Shown here: piece by piece, positions 26,501 to 32,213 of the stretch
Layout: each line of letters opens with the position of its first letter
Position numbering within the stretch: the stretch's first letter is position 1
Assembly: GCA_934216145.1 (NCBI GenBank)
Contig: CAKQBG010000018.1
Span: forward strand, 1-32,213
Length of the DNA stretch: 32,213 bases
Source of the DNA: an uncultured Anaeroplasma sp.
Lineage (GTDB): Bacteria > Bacillota_I > Bacilli_A > Acholeplasmatales > Anaeroplasmataceae
Direction of reading: 5' to 3'
Position numbers and translations under genes: made by a program
Notes under the pieces: generated by a model
What the model was told of the DNA's origin: nothing
What the model saw: only the letters and a program-made list of their open reading frames with translations
Databases searched by the model: none

Positions 26501-29231
26501 TGTTACTTCAAATGCGACATATATTGCAAGTGAGGCATTCTTAGGTTGTTCTCAATTAACTAGTGTAACATATTCAAAGGGATTAACATATATAGGTGAT
26601 CAATCATTCGCTTATTGTGCTTCATTAAAGAGTATTAATTTATACAAAAATACTGTTTTAGGATATTCTCCGTTTGATTCATGTTTTAATTTATCTGAAG
26701 TATACATTGAAGAAGGATTTAAGGCGATTGTTGATGATGCATTTAGATCTTGTAGTTCATTAAAGTCAATTACTCTACCTAATTCCCTTGAATCTATCGG
26801 AATGAACGCTTTTGCTGGTACTAAGCTTACTGAACTTGTTATTCCAAAGAATGTTTCATATATTGCAGATAATGCATTCTCAGGCTTAACAACACTTACT
26901 AAGGTTGAAATTCAATCACCATTAAATGAAATTGGAAATAGTGTATTTAAGGGTTGTTCAAGCCTTGAATCTATTATTCTTCCAAATTCATTATCATCAA
27001 TTGGTGAACAAGCATTCTATGGTTGTGTTAGTCTTAAGTCTATCGATTTACCTTCAATTATTGAATCAATTGGTGGTGCTGCCTTCTATGGTTGTAGTAG
27101 CTTAACAGCTATTGTATTACCAGAAAATTTGGTTGAATTAGGAAGTAGCTCTGGATATTATTATGATTCAACTTCAAGCGTATTTGGTAATTGTACTAAG
27201 CTTGAATCTGTTGAATTTAAGTGTTTAAATCTTACAAGACTTGAAGATTCTATCTTTAGTGGCTGTAAGGCTTTAACTTCAATTGAGCTTCCAGGCTCAA
27301 TTACATATATTGGTTCTCAAGCATTTAGTGGCACAGGTTTAGTAGAAGCAAATATCGCAGGTGTTACAGAGCTTGGAACTGGAGTGTTTAAAAATTGTAA
27401 ATCTTTAACAACTGTTTATTTAAATGATTCATTAGGTGTATTACCTGCTTCAACATTTGCTGGTTGTACTGCATATACTGATGCTGTTTTACCTATTGGT
27501 GTTACAAAACTTGGTGATAATGCCTTTGATAATTCTGGTATTACTAATGTATCATTAGATAACATTGAGGTTATTGGCGCAAATGTATTTGCAAATTGTA
27601 GTAGTTTAACATCATTTATCGTTAAATCAGATTCTTTGAAATCTATTCCAACCGGAATGTTTAATGGTTGTACAAATTTAACTACAGTTGAATTACCTGA
27701 TGCACTTGAATCAATTGGAAGTGGTGCATTCGCTGGTACTGGTGTTACATCATTTAGGGTTCCTGCAGGTTTAATTGAATTAGCTGATAATGCCTTTGCA
27801 AATTGTGAAAGCTTATCATCAGTTGATTTCTCTTCAAATAACTCTTTAGTAACTTTAGGCGCAAGCGCATTTGAGGGATGTAAATTATTAACTACTGTTA
27901 ATTTACCTACAACTGTAGAAGAAATTGGAGCTTATGCATTTAAGAATTCAGGCTTAACTGGAAACTTTGTTATTAATGAGAAGGTTGATTCTATTGGAAA
28001 TAACCCATTTGCTGGATGTCAAAATGTTAATTTAGTAGTTGATAGTAAGAATACTAAGTATCATTTAGATTCAACTGAATCATTATATTCTAATAAGGGT
28101 GATTTAGTTGTTGTTAATTCATCATTAACTGGAGAATTTGTTGTTAAAGATGAAATTAATGTTTTAGCTGATGCTTTCTATGGATGTAATGGAATTACAA
28201 AGCTTACATTATCTGAAGGTATTACACAGGTAACTTCTCATCAATTTGATAATGTTGGAAGTATTACAGAATTAGCATTACCATCTTCATTAACAAAAAT
28301 TGAATCTTATGGATTTGCGAATAATGCTTATTTAACATCAGTCGTATTACCAAAAGGAGTAGAAGTTGATGATTATGTATTTGCTAATTGTACATCATTA
28401 GAAAGTGTTAAATTATCAAAGGGAATTAAAATTTCTAACTATATGTTTAGTGAGTGTAGTAAGCTTACAAATGTTGAATTTATAGGAGAAGCAACTGAAG
28501 AAAAAACAACTATTGGTGATTATGCGTTCTATAATTGTTCGTCATTAAGTAACTTTGTATTTGATTCATCAATTTCAAAATTAGGTGATTATTCATTTAG
28601 TGGTTGTGGCTTTACGGAATTAACATTTAAAGATATTAATTTATATTATGCTTATACAACTGGTGTATTTGCTAATAATACTAAGCTTAAGACAGTTACT
28701 TTTGAAGAAAAATCATCCTTCGGTGAATATTGTATTGGCTTCTTTAGTGATTGTACAGAACTTGAAACATTTAATGTACCAAGTACATTCGATACTCTTG
28801 GATCTAATACATTTAGTGGTTGTTCAAGTTTAAAGACTGTAGAAATTCCAGCTTCTATGAGTTCATTAGGAGGTAGTCCATTTGCAAATTCAGGAATCAC
28901 ATCAATTGTCATTCCAGAAAGCATTACTTATCTTGATGATAATGCCTTCTATAATTGTACTATGCTTGAAAAAGTTGTAATTGAAGGAAAACTAGAATAT
29001 ATTGGTTATGATGCATTTTCAGGTTGTACTGCTATTAAGAAGCTTGTTATTGATTCTGAAAATTTATATGGCGAAAATGGTGGTATTGCAAGTGGAGCAT
29101 TCTCTAATTGGACAAGTGAACAAACAATTTGCTTTACATCTAGTGAGGCTGCAATGGCATCTAAGGTAGATTCTTATGCATTTGAAAATTGTGAAGCAAA
29201 TATTGTATATAACTATAAGGAAACAAATTAA
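20535..29231 (+). CDS. Giant BspA-like LRR surface lipoprotein 2
   Basis: A 2898-aa protein. The start is the ATG at 20535, 8 bp after AAGGAGAG; an in-frame GTG at 20526 overlaps that ribosome site. The architecture matches protein 1 domain by domain: lipobox LASC with C24, Ser/Thr linker, two InlB B-type repeats, Fn3-like domains, two more B-repeats, an LRR_5 array from about residue 825, and the same ending (SNWTSEQTICFTSSE... VYNYKETN versus EGWTKEQTIYFTISE... VYNYNPNK). Its six island insertions fall near residues 922, 1065, 1249, 1432, 1870 and 2513, almost the same places as in protein 1. The two therefore arose by duplication of a whole giant gene, not by independent repeat expansion. 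The LRRs carry the same Cys ladder. A lipid-anchored adhesin is likely; the ligand is unknown. Confidence 0.93.
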   Translation: MKKKAFKFFTAISTVGLAVTLASCTDNQASSTASNTNKNTGTGSSTSTPTKTSEAELNSEVFYCSNPNGEFVFTKIGNKFTLSILGKTFTGSCTVNNNDYTLSASGLNCQAKYVNGQLVVTYENNSYNFYKMTSYNVTFNNGISSDTYTVLNGKNVEEPESPKQDGKVFVGWYKDSKFSEVFDFDKEIITSDITLYARFVDLEVGMSEYKVSFVSDEEEVLSATTINGVLYSLPELESKDGKAFLGWWVSDFNDPNKLTYKYTNQKLSCDTVLYAVWNDGEIHASANLNGVSWDSLGTGKTYNVKVTDPSGVVESSNSQSVNFNYNFSTKAKGVYEIEVSCDGKSSKVYYANKTLSMVSNYQVAGNILLFNPVENAEGYTLKVEYGDSVYEYDLGDNTYFDFSNCPMQEDGIKFIVTAYSDDLASSTPTVFVLNRVLDKVENVQVKDDVLLWNRVSNAQGYVVGVEKDGETTYYDLGNVTSFSLKEYTGDLKLAVYPVTDGYNSPSATYLEYKKTTLACPLNVDVNNLTVSWDEVDGAKSYVVKVGNTEYTSESTEFTLNAEELSSLSKYSVSVMAVANDTKNNSLYSDSVQASFLVLNGLKYSNGTLEWNSVLGAANYGVILNNGKEVSVKDNYYNVLLNKEGVNKLKVVFYDDAGLMHTGSEISVNAYALYFETCTGDDKNTLPTQYFAFGDVLDLPEPTNLGYDFDGWYNIPNGSKNNGKQYTNSSYMQASALVLYANWKAKQYSVSLDCGDGATLDESTANVSYRESFVLPVPFRNSQDMLTFDGWYTGANGTGTKVAGASGESIGVWNFRNDVTLYANWVNALSFEAIKKNNNIVGYKAEPGVDLNSVTELTIPAQYNGLPILELGSFAGCGNLVKINIPNSITYLDTVTGFTSCNSLEAFNVYEVSGYKGEVLYTSYDGVLYYNNQVSDNAGWEVKFVPKKKSGECFVMEGTVNIPLKSFYGSKITSINIPYTVKTIGAEAFYYSYLENVTFDATPSTAKEEALTLENRAFAGCKSLTSITLPRRVTSIATGYEGYSSLSSFDYCDNLTSISVENGNKNYSSYDGVLYNRNKTELLIVPAGKSGDFTVRGGTIRIADYAFMNCKKITSVTISGSVLEIGQRAFYYCSKLNKVVFEDENDETLTINEGAFYNCDLSSIVLPHNARVIKSNAFGSNSKLTTVTVNSDGDLSFGNGITADLNSYSYVTKVIVGKTASSFDISGAFGGENNCLTTVEVVSGNVNYSSDEKGILYNASKTTVIFCPNIKDSTLTLPDSVTEISAGCFRNNTKLQSITFGANLTTIGEEAFSGCTNLQNVIFTGASEGFKISDKAFKDCSNLAGISLPNTLEEIGTSSFENCYSLQNVVLPASLTKLGDYAFKGCSSISNLELPKSLEALGSYDGTDSTSITCFDGCSYIKLTVAEGNNSFVSNNGILYLKEDGVARILCYAPQSTSGDVVIPKTVNKIVNNAFYNCLNYYGGYTGNAKIKSVSFEDNKSAVSIVNGEEVEGVLVVGKSAFNSCTGLCSASLPNITVVEESLFAGCKNLLSFEVPNTVTAIKEKAFYQCGSAYNSYYSPDTDSKGFALTFEAGNEELGLVIEDASSNYSSPFYAAKIINLVLPKRLTKIGNSAFFYCTKLESITIPSTVTTIGNYAFQSNSSLKNVTFEENSTLTTIGNSVFSYCSSLSSISLPDSVESIGSSAFQSTKITSFKLPKGVSVIPVSCFKSCNKLTSFDFGSANIITISSSAFQSCSALTEITIPSTVTAIESQAFSSSGLTNINFADNCKLTAIGNSAFASTKITAFAFPTVYDSNEKVQVISLGSKLFDSCYDLESVKLSPSINEMSDVLSGVSVLKTVDVSENDYFTVDTVNSILYSKDKTKLYCSFNSEFMGELVIPEGVESIYPGAFENKMGITSVSFPKSLNEIGSNAFSGCSSLETVTFADDCNLASVGDCTFTNCVSLTSVALPSNLQTISYEMFMGCEALTSVTSNATYIASEAFLGCSQLTSVTYSKGLTYIGDQSFAYCASLKSINLYKNTVLGYSPFDSCFNLSEVYIEEGFKAIVDDAFRSCSSLKSITLPNSLESIGMNAFAGTKLTELVIPKNVSYIADNAFSGLTTLTKVEIQSPLNEIGNSVFKGCSSLESIILPNSLSSIGEQAFYGCVSLKSIDLPSIIESIGGAAFYGCSSLTAIVLPENLVELGSSSGYYYDSTSSVFGNCTKLESVEFKCLNLTRLEDSIFSGCKALTSIELPGSITYIGSQAFSGTGLVEANIAGVTELGTGVFKNCKSLTTVYLNDSLGVLPASTFAGCTAYTDAVLPIGVTKLGDNAFDNSGITNVSLDNIEVIGANVFANCSSLTSFIVKSDSLKSIPTGMFNGCTNLTTVELPDALESIGSGAFAGTGVTSFRVPAGLIELADNAFANCESLSSVDFSSNNSLVTLGASAFEGCKLLTTVNLPTTVEEIGAYAFKNSGLTGNFVINEKVDSIGNNPFAGCQNVNLVVDSKNTKYHLDSTESLYSNKGDLVVVNSSLTGEFVVKDEINVLADAFYGCNGITKLTLSEGITQVTSHQFDNVGSITELALPSSLTKIESYGFANNAYLTSVVLPKGVEVDDYVFANCTSLESVKLSKGIKISNYMFSECSKLTNVEFIGEATEEKTTIGDYAFYNCSSLSNFVFDSSISKLGDYSFSGCGFTELTFKDINLYYAYTTGVFANNTKLKTVTFEEKSSFGEYCIGFFSDCTELETFNVPSTFDTLGSNTFSGCSSLKTVEIPASMSSLGGSPFANSGITSIVIPESITYLDDNAFYNCTMLEKVVIEGKLEYIGYDAFSGCTAIKKLVIDSENLYGENGGIASGAFSNWTSEQTICFTSSEAAMASKVDSYAFENCEANIVYNYKETN

Positions 29232-29253
29232 TTAAATAAGTTATCATTATTGG

Positions 29254-29290
29254 ATAAACTGGTGTATCACTTGTTTGATACACCGTTTAT
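29254..29290 (+). terminator. Long hairpin after giant LRR gene 2
   Basis: ATAAAC+GGTGTATCA (29254-29259, 29261-29269) pairs with TGATACACC+GTTTAT (29276-29290), with one bulged T and a six-base loop. The T run after it is short (TTAATT), so it may be a partial terminator or an mRNA-stabilising hairpin that lets some transcription reach the TlpA-like gene. Confidence 0.6.
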
Positions 29291-29317
29291 TTAATTAAGA
29301 TAAGGGGGAGATTTAAT

Positions 29318-30550
29318 ATGAGAAAAAGAAAAATAATATCAGCATCTTTAATTTTAGGAGCATTTTTAGTTTTAGCATCATGCTCAAATGAAACAGGAAC
29401 AAAGAGTAGTAATCAAAATTCAACTCCTACTACCACTTCGACTACAACACTTCCAAAAACAACAACAAATGTTTTTTCGACTACTGCGAATGCCGATAGT
29501 GAATACGACGTTAAAGTAACTTTAAAATATCCAAATGGATCAAAATTTACAGGTGCTAAGGTTAAGTTCTATGATGAAGATTATAATTATACATCTGAAT
29601 ATGGATCTTCGGGTGGTGTTGTTAATGCTAAATTATCTGGCAATAAGAAATATTATGTTGAAATAACAAATTTAGAGAAGGATTTCTATTCATTCAATCC
29701 TTTAGAAGCTGTTATTGATTCTTCTAATAAAAACGTTGAAATTAACCTAGTGGATTTAAATGAACCACAAGGAAGTGGTACTACTTCAAATCCTTATACA
29801 TTAGCTAGTGGATATTATGCTGTAGAAAATAATAATGAATCAATTTATACTATTAAATTTACTAAAAGTGGTAAATATAATTTAAGCTCTTTTGCAGTTA
29901 GCTCTAATCCCGTACTTAAAATTTATGATAAAGATTTTAAAGATGCAATAGAGGTAACTAAGAGTAGTAATAATTTCGATTATGTTTTTGATGTGTCTAC
30001 ATCAGATGTAGCAAGTGAAAAATGTTTCTATTTTTCTATTCAAGCTGATGAAGGAACATTATTCTCTTTAAAACAAACAGAAGTAGGAAAGTCATTAGGC
30101 TCTAAAATAGGCGATATTTGTCCTTCTAGAACACTTGAAACAATTGATAGAAGTGGAAATAAGGGAACATTCACATTATCTGAAAATATAGGTAAAATTA
30201 CAATCGTTAATTTCTGGGCAACTTGGTGTACATATTGCGTACAGGAAATGCCTGATTTTGTAAAAATTCAAAATGAGTATTCAAATGTTGATGTAGTAGC
30301 TATTCATCAAGGATCATCATATAGCTATTCTGATACATTATCATTTATTAATGATTCTTCTAGAAATCAATATAAATTCACTTGGGCTGTAGGTGATAGT
30401 AATGATCAATATTATAAGGCTCTTGGTGGTGGTGAAGGAATTCCTGTATCTGTTTTAGTTGGAACAGATGGTGTAATTTTCGCTAGATATGATCAAATGA
30501 CTACATATGAAAATCTAAAGGAAGCAATTGATACTTATTTAGGAAAATAG
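29318..30550 (+). CDS. TlpA/thioredoxin-like lipoprotein
   Basis: A 410-aa protein with lipobox LASC (C22) and a Thr/Ser-rich linker (about 25-65). A carboxypeptidase-regulatory-like or Cna-B-like beta domain follows at about 65-145 (YDVKVTLKYPNGSKFTGAKV...), then a second beta domain (about 150-255). The C-terminal 140 residues are a TlpA/ResA-like thioredoxin fold: GDICPSRTLETID, FWATWCTYCVQEMP with the redox pair C304 and C307, and a cis-proline loop GGGEGIPVSVLVG. It would reduce or rearrange disulfides outside the membrane. It lies 86 bp after giant gene 2, with a good GGGGGAG ribosome site but no convincing own promoter. Its position suggests the Cys-rich LRR lipoproteins as substrates, which is inference. 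Confidence 0.9.
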   Translation: MRKRKIISASLILGAFLVLASCSNETGTKSSNQNSTPTTTSTTTLPKTTTNVFSTTANADSEYDVKVTLKYPNGSKFTGAKVKFYDEDYNYTSEYGSSGGVVNAKLSGNKKYYVEITNLEKDFYSFNPLEAVIDSSNKNVEINLVDLNEPQGSGTTSNPYTLASGYYAVENNNESIYTIKFTKSGKYNLSSFAVSSNPVLKIYDKDFKDAIEVTKSSNNFDYVFDVSTSDVASEKCFYFSIQADEGTLFSLKQTEVGKSLGSKIGDICPSRTLETIDRSGNKGTFTLSENIGKITIVNFWATWCTYCVQEMPDFVKIQNEYSNVDVVAIHQGSSYSYSDTLSFINDSSRNQYKFTWAVGDSNDQYYKALGGGEGIPVSVLVGTDGVIFARYDQMTTYENLKEAIDTYLGK

Positions 30551-30570
30551 TAGTTATATCTTTATTAATT

Positions 30571-30616
30571 AAAAGCTCTAATTTATAGAAATATGAATCA
30601 GAGCTTTTTTATTTTG
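30571..30616 (+). terminator. Intrinsic terminator
   Basis: The stem AAAAGCTCT / AGAGCTTTT (30571-30579, 30600-30608), with a 20-nt loop, is followed by a T-rich tail. Confidence 0.85.
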
Positions 30617-30908
30617 TAGTAAAAATCAAAACGAATAAAATTTTTCAAAGTCAATGATAAAGCAAATTATTAGATAATATTATTAATGAAACAAAATATG
30701 TTAAAAATACTACTTTCAATCGTTTTTCATATTTTATTTTCATATGAAAGAAAAAAATAAAATTTCTATTTTTATAGAAAAAAATATAAAAAATATAATA
30801 AATAATATTATAAAATATAAATTTTTAAGTTAAAAAGTTTATTTTTATGTATAAAATTCAAAAATGAAGAATAAAGTAAAAAAATATGAAATAAAAATGA
30901 AAAATGGC
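30617..30908. other. Extremely AT-rich spacer
   Basis: About 290 bp composed almost wholly of A and T with many A and T tracts and no gene. I found no TTATCCACA-like DnaA boxes or repeat arrays in it. It may act as curved DNA or an upstream element for the promoter at 30909. Confidence 0.5.
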
Positions 30909-30937
30909 TTTACATTTAAAATTAAAAGTGATATCAT
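30909..30937 (+). promoter_or_regulatory. Promoter of the MoxR-type operon
   Basis: TTTACA at 30909-30914, a 17-bp spacer, and TG(A)-TATCAT with the -10 at 30932-30937. The leader of about 105 nt leads to the AAGGGAGG ribosome site of the gene at 31047. Confidence 0.65.
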
Positions 30938-31046
30938 ATACGTATTAAAAACGAATATGAGTTATTTATTTTAAATTTTATTCAAAAAAATGGAATCAAA
31001 AATTAAATTAATTTATATTCTAATATTATAAGGGAGGAATTGTTCT

Positions 31047-32117
31047 ATGAACAAGAAATTATTTAATAAGTATTATAAACGTTTAATGTTTCATGGTATT
31101 ATTAAAGCTTTATTCTTAGGGTTGATAGTTAGTTTTGTTGGACTTCTAGTTTCTTCTGTTGTTTGTTGGATTATCGGCTTTAAGGCTTTATGGCTTTGTC
31201 TAACAATCTTTGGAGGATTATTAGTTGTTTCTACTCCAATATTCTATTTTGTATTGTATAAGCCTGATACATTAGAGATAGCAAGAAGAATTGATGAGAC
31301 TGGTCTTGAAGAGCGTATGATTACAATGACAGAGCTTGATGGTGATGATTCATTCATAGCTCGTATGCAAAGAGAAGATGCTATAAAGGCTTTGAAGAGT
31401 GTTGATGCTAAATTATTAAAGTTTACTATTTCAGTTCCAGTCCTAGTAGTTTTAGGATGTAGCGTTGTTTTAGGTATAGCAGCAGCTACAGTTGAGGGAT
31501 TATACCAAACAGGTGTTATTGAACCTGGAAAGGATGTAATAGTAAATCCTGCTAATCAACCTAAAATTTATAATATTGAATATGATGTCAATGGTGATGG
31601 CGAAATCGATGGGGATATATATCAAGGCATTGAGGAAGGTAAGAGTGGTACTCTTGTTGAAGCTAAAGCACTTGATGGTTATACATTTGTTAAATGGGTA
31701 GATAAAGATGGTAACACTGTTGGTGAGGAACCAGCTAGAATGGAAACCAATGTTACTAGTGATATTGTTTTAATTGCCGAATTCCAAGAGATATCTTATG
31801 ATGACTCTGGTGATGGTGAAGGCGATGGTGATGAAGGTGAAGGAGAAGGCGATGAAGGCGATGGCGAAGGCAAGCCAAAGCAAGGCAATGATTCATCTTC
31901 AAACAATGGCGGAAAAGAAAAAGGCGATAGTAGCCAAGGCTCAGGAGCATCTTCATCTTATGAAGAAAACAACCAAGTATATGATGGTAATCATGATTAT
32001 AAATCAGAATATGAGGGAGCTCGTGATGATGCAATGGGCGATATGAGTGGAAATAATAATTATTCTGGTGACAATAGAGATATTGCTTCAGGATATTTTG
32101 ATACTATTAAGAATTAA
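31047..32117 (+). CDS. Membrane protein of a MoxR operon with DUF4175-like start and InlB-type repeat
   Basis: A 356-aa protein with two adjacent transmembrane helices (about 19-43 and 46-71). A cytoplasmic segment PDTLEIARRIDETGLEERMI (73-92), with 'ARRID...GLxERMIT' as in DUF4175-type proteins, is followed by a third helix (about 127-150). The exported part contains an InlB B-type repeat (about 175-248, YTFVKWVDKDGN...) and then an acidic low-complexity run of Asp/Gly/Glu (about 253-275) and a Ser/Asn/Gly-rich tail. It lies 32 bp before a MoxR-like gene, so it is probably the first gene of a MoxR ATPase / DUF58 / transglutaminase-type cluster. Such clusters are thought to assist folding or assembly of envelope proteins. 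Its exact role is unknown. Confidence 0.75.
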   Translation: MNKKLFNKYYKRLMFHGIIKALFLGLIVSFVGLLVSSVVCWIIGFKALWLCLTIFGGLLVVSTPIFYFVLYKPDTLEIARRIDETGLEERMITMTELDGDDSFIARMQREDAIKALKSVDAKLLKFTISVPVLVVLGCSVVLGIAAATVEGLYQTGVIEPGKDVIVNPANQPKIYNIEYDVNGDGEIDGDIYQGIEEGKSGTLVEAKALDGYTFVKWVDKDGNTVGEEPARMETNVTSDIVLIAEFQEISYDDSGDGEGDGDEGEGEGDEGDGEGKPKQGNDSSSNNGGKEKGDSSQGSGASSSYEENNQVYDGNHDYKSEYEGARDDAMGDMSGNNNYSGDNRDIASGYFDTIKN

Positions 32118-32149
32118 AATGAATATTTAAATGGAGAGAGGTTAGTAAA

Positions 32150-32213
32150 ATGATAGAAGAAAAGGATATTCAACAATTTAGTGCACAATGCGAGAATATA
32201 TTTAAGCAGATTT
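32150..32213 (+). CDS. MoxR-family AAA+ ATPase, N-terminal fragment cut by the window end
   Basis: The ATG at 32150 follows a strong ribosome site (GGAGAGAGG). The 21 visible residues start MIEEKDIQQFSAQCENIFKQ. An N-terminus of this kind (acidic start, 'xxFxxxCExIFxxI') is typical of MoxR ATPases just before their 'vvGq' and Walker A segments, which lie outside the window. The call rests on this short match and on the DUF4175-like gene upstream. Confidence 0.55.
   Translation, partial: MIEEKDIQQFSAQCENIFKQI

Noticed and set aside
11531..29231. Regular repeats in the giant genes considered as a CRISPR or satellite array
   Set aside because: They encode 23-residue LRR units in one continuous frame, and the DNA units vary too much for CRISPR.
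30617..30908. AT-rich spacer as a replication origin
   Set aside because: No DnaA-box cluster or origin genes are present; AT richness alone is not evidence.
31756..32046. Open frames on both strands across the Asp/Gly/Glu-coding run
   Set aside because: They are products of the GATGGCGAAGG-type low-complexity DNA. The real frame is the membrane protein at 31047.
1..32213. Mycoplasma-type code with UGA as Trp
   Set aside because: Conserved genes use TGG for Trp, and TGA serves as the stop of real genes.

Overview
The window is AT-rich chromosomal DNA of a low-GC Bacillota-type bacterium, probably an uncultured gut Bacilli/Erysipelotrichia-like lineage. This rests on the pgsA-recA core pair, AGGAGG-type ribosome sites, sigma-A promoters (TTGAAA/TTGACA, 17 bp, TATAAT, often with an extended TG), U-tailed terminators, lipoprotein signal peptides and giant BspA-type leucine-rich-repeat surface proteins. 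TGA ends real genes (e.g. at 1993 and 10604), so the code is the standard bacterial one, not the Mycoplasma code. The species cannot be fixed from the sequence alone.

Layout. (1) 1-2989: a 5'-truncated remnant of an SDR dehydrogenase, a small unknown gene with a TPR-like end, an overlapping-context two-gene module (a 403-aa protein with hydrophobic segments plus a 234-aa coiled-coil, tail-anchored protein), and a 74-aa membrane peptide. (2) 3044-5063: core genes pgsA and recA, then a small DUF898-like membrane protein. (3) 5197-10604: tRNA-Ser(GCU) followed at once by an accessory region. A 218-bp direct repeat starts on the last two bases of the tRNA CCA and returns 3011 bp later. Between the copies lie an arginase-superfamily protein with a substituted metal ligand, a 47-aa membrane peptide, a membrane-anchored alpha/beta hydrolase and gene debris. 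After the second copy comes an SSAT-like acetyltransferase. A third, diverged copy precedes a lipoprotein. The repeat carries a terminator at its 5' end, and in copies 2 and 3 it runs into a promoter, so it looks like a cassette boundary. (4) 10605-11530: about 0.9 kb without genes, holding what looks like two tandem, diverged copies of a structured RNA with compensatory base changes. (5) 11531-30550: two colinear giant lipoproteins of 2887 and 2898 aa (lipobox, InlB B-type repeats, Fn3-like domains, about 2000 residues of LRR_5/BspA repeats), each with its own near-identical promoter, followed by a TlpA/thioredoxin-like lipoprotein. (6) 30551-32213: a very AT-rich spacer, then the start of a MoxR-type operon: a membrane protein with a DUF4175-like N-terminus and an InlB-type repeat, then the first codons of a likely MoxR AAA+ ATPase.

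How it may fit together. The giant proteins are probably membrane-anchored adhesins. The adjacent lipoprotein thioredoxin is a reasonable partner for controlling thiols in their cysteine-rich LRR stack. The tRNA-linked region looks like a site where single accessory genes accumulate between repeated terminator-promoter modules. The items most likely to be undescribed are the repeat/cassette module, the tandem structured RNA, and the membrane/coiled-coil gene pair at 782-2702.
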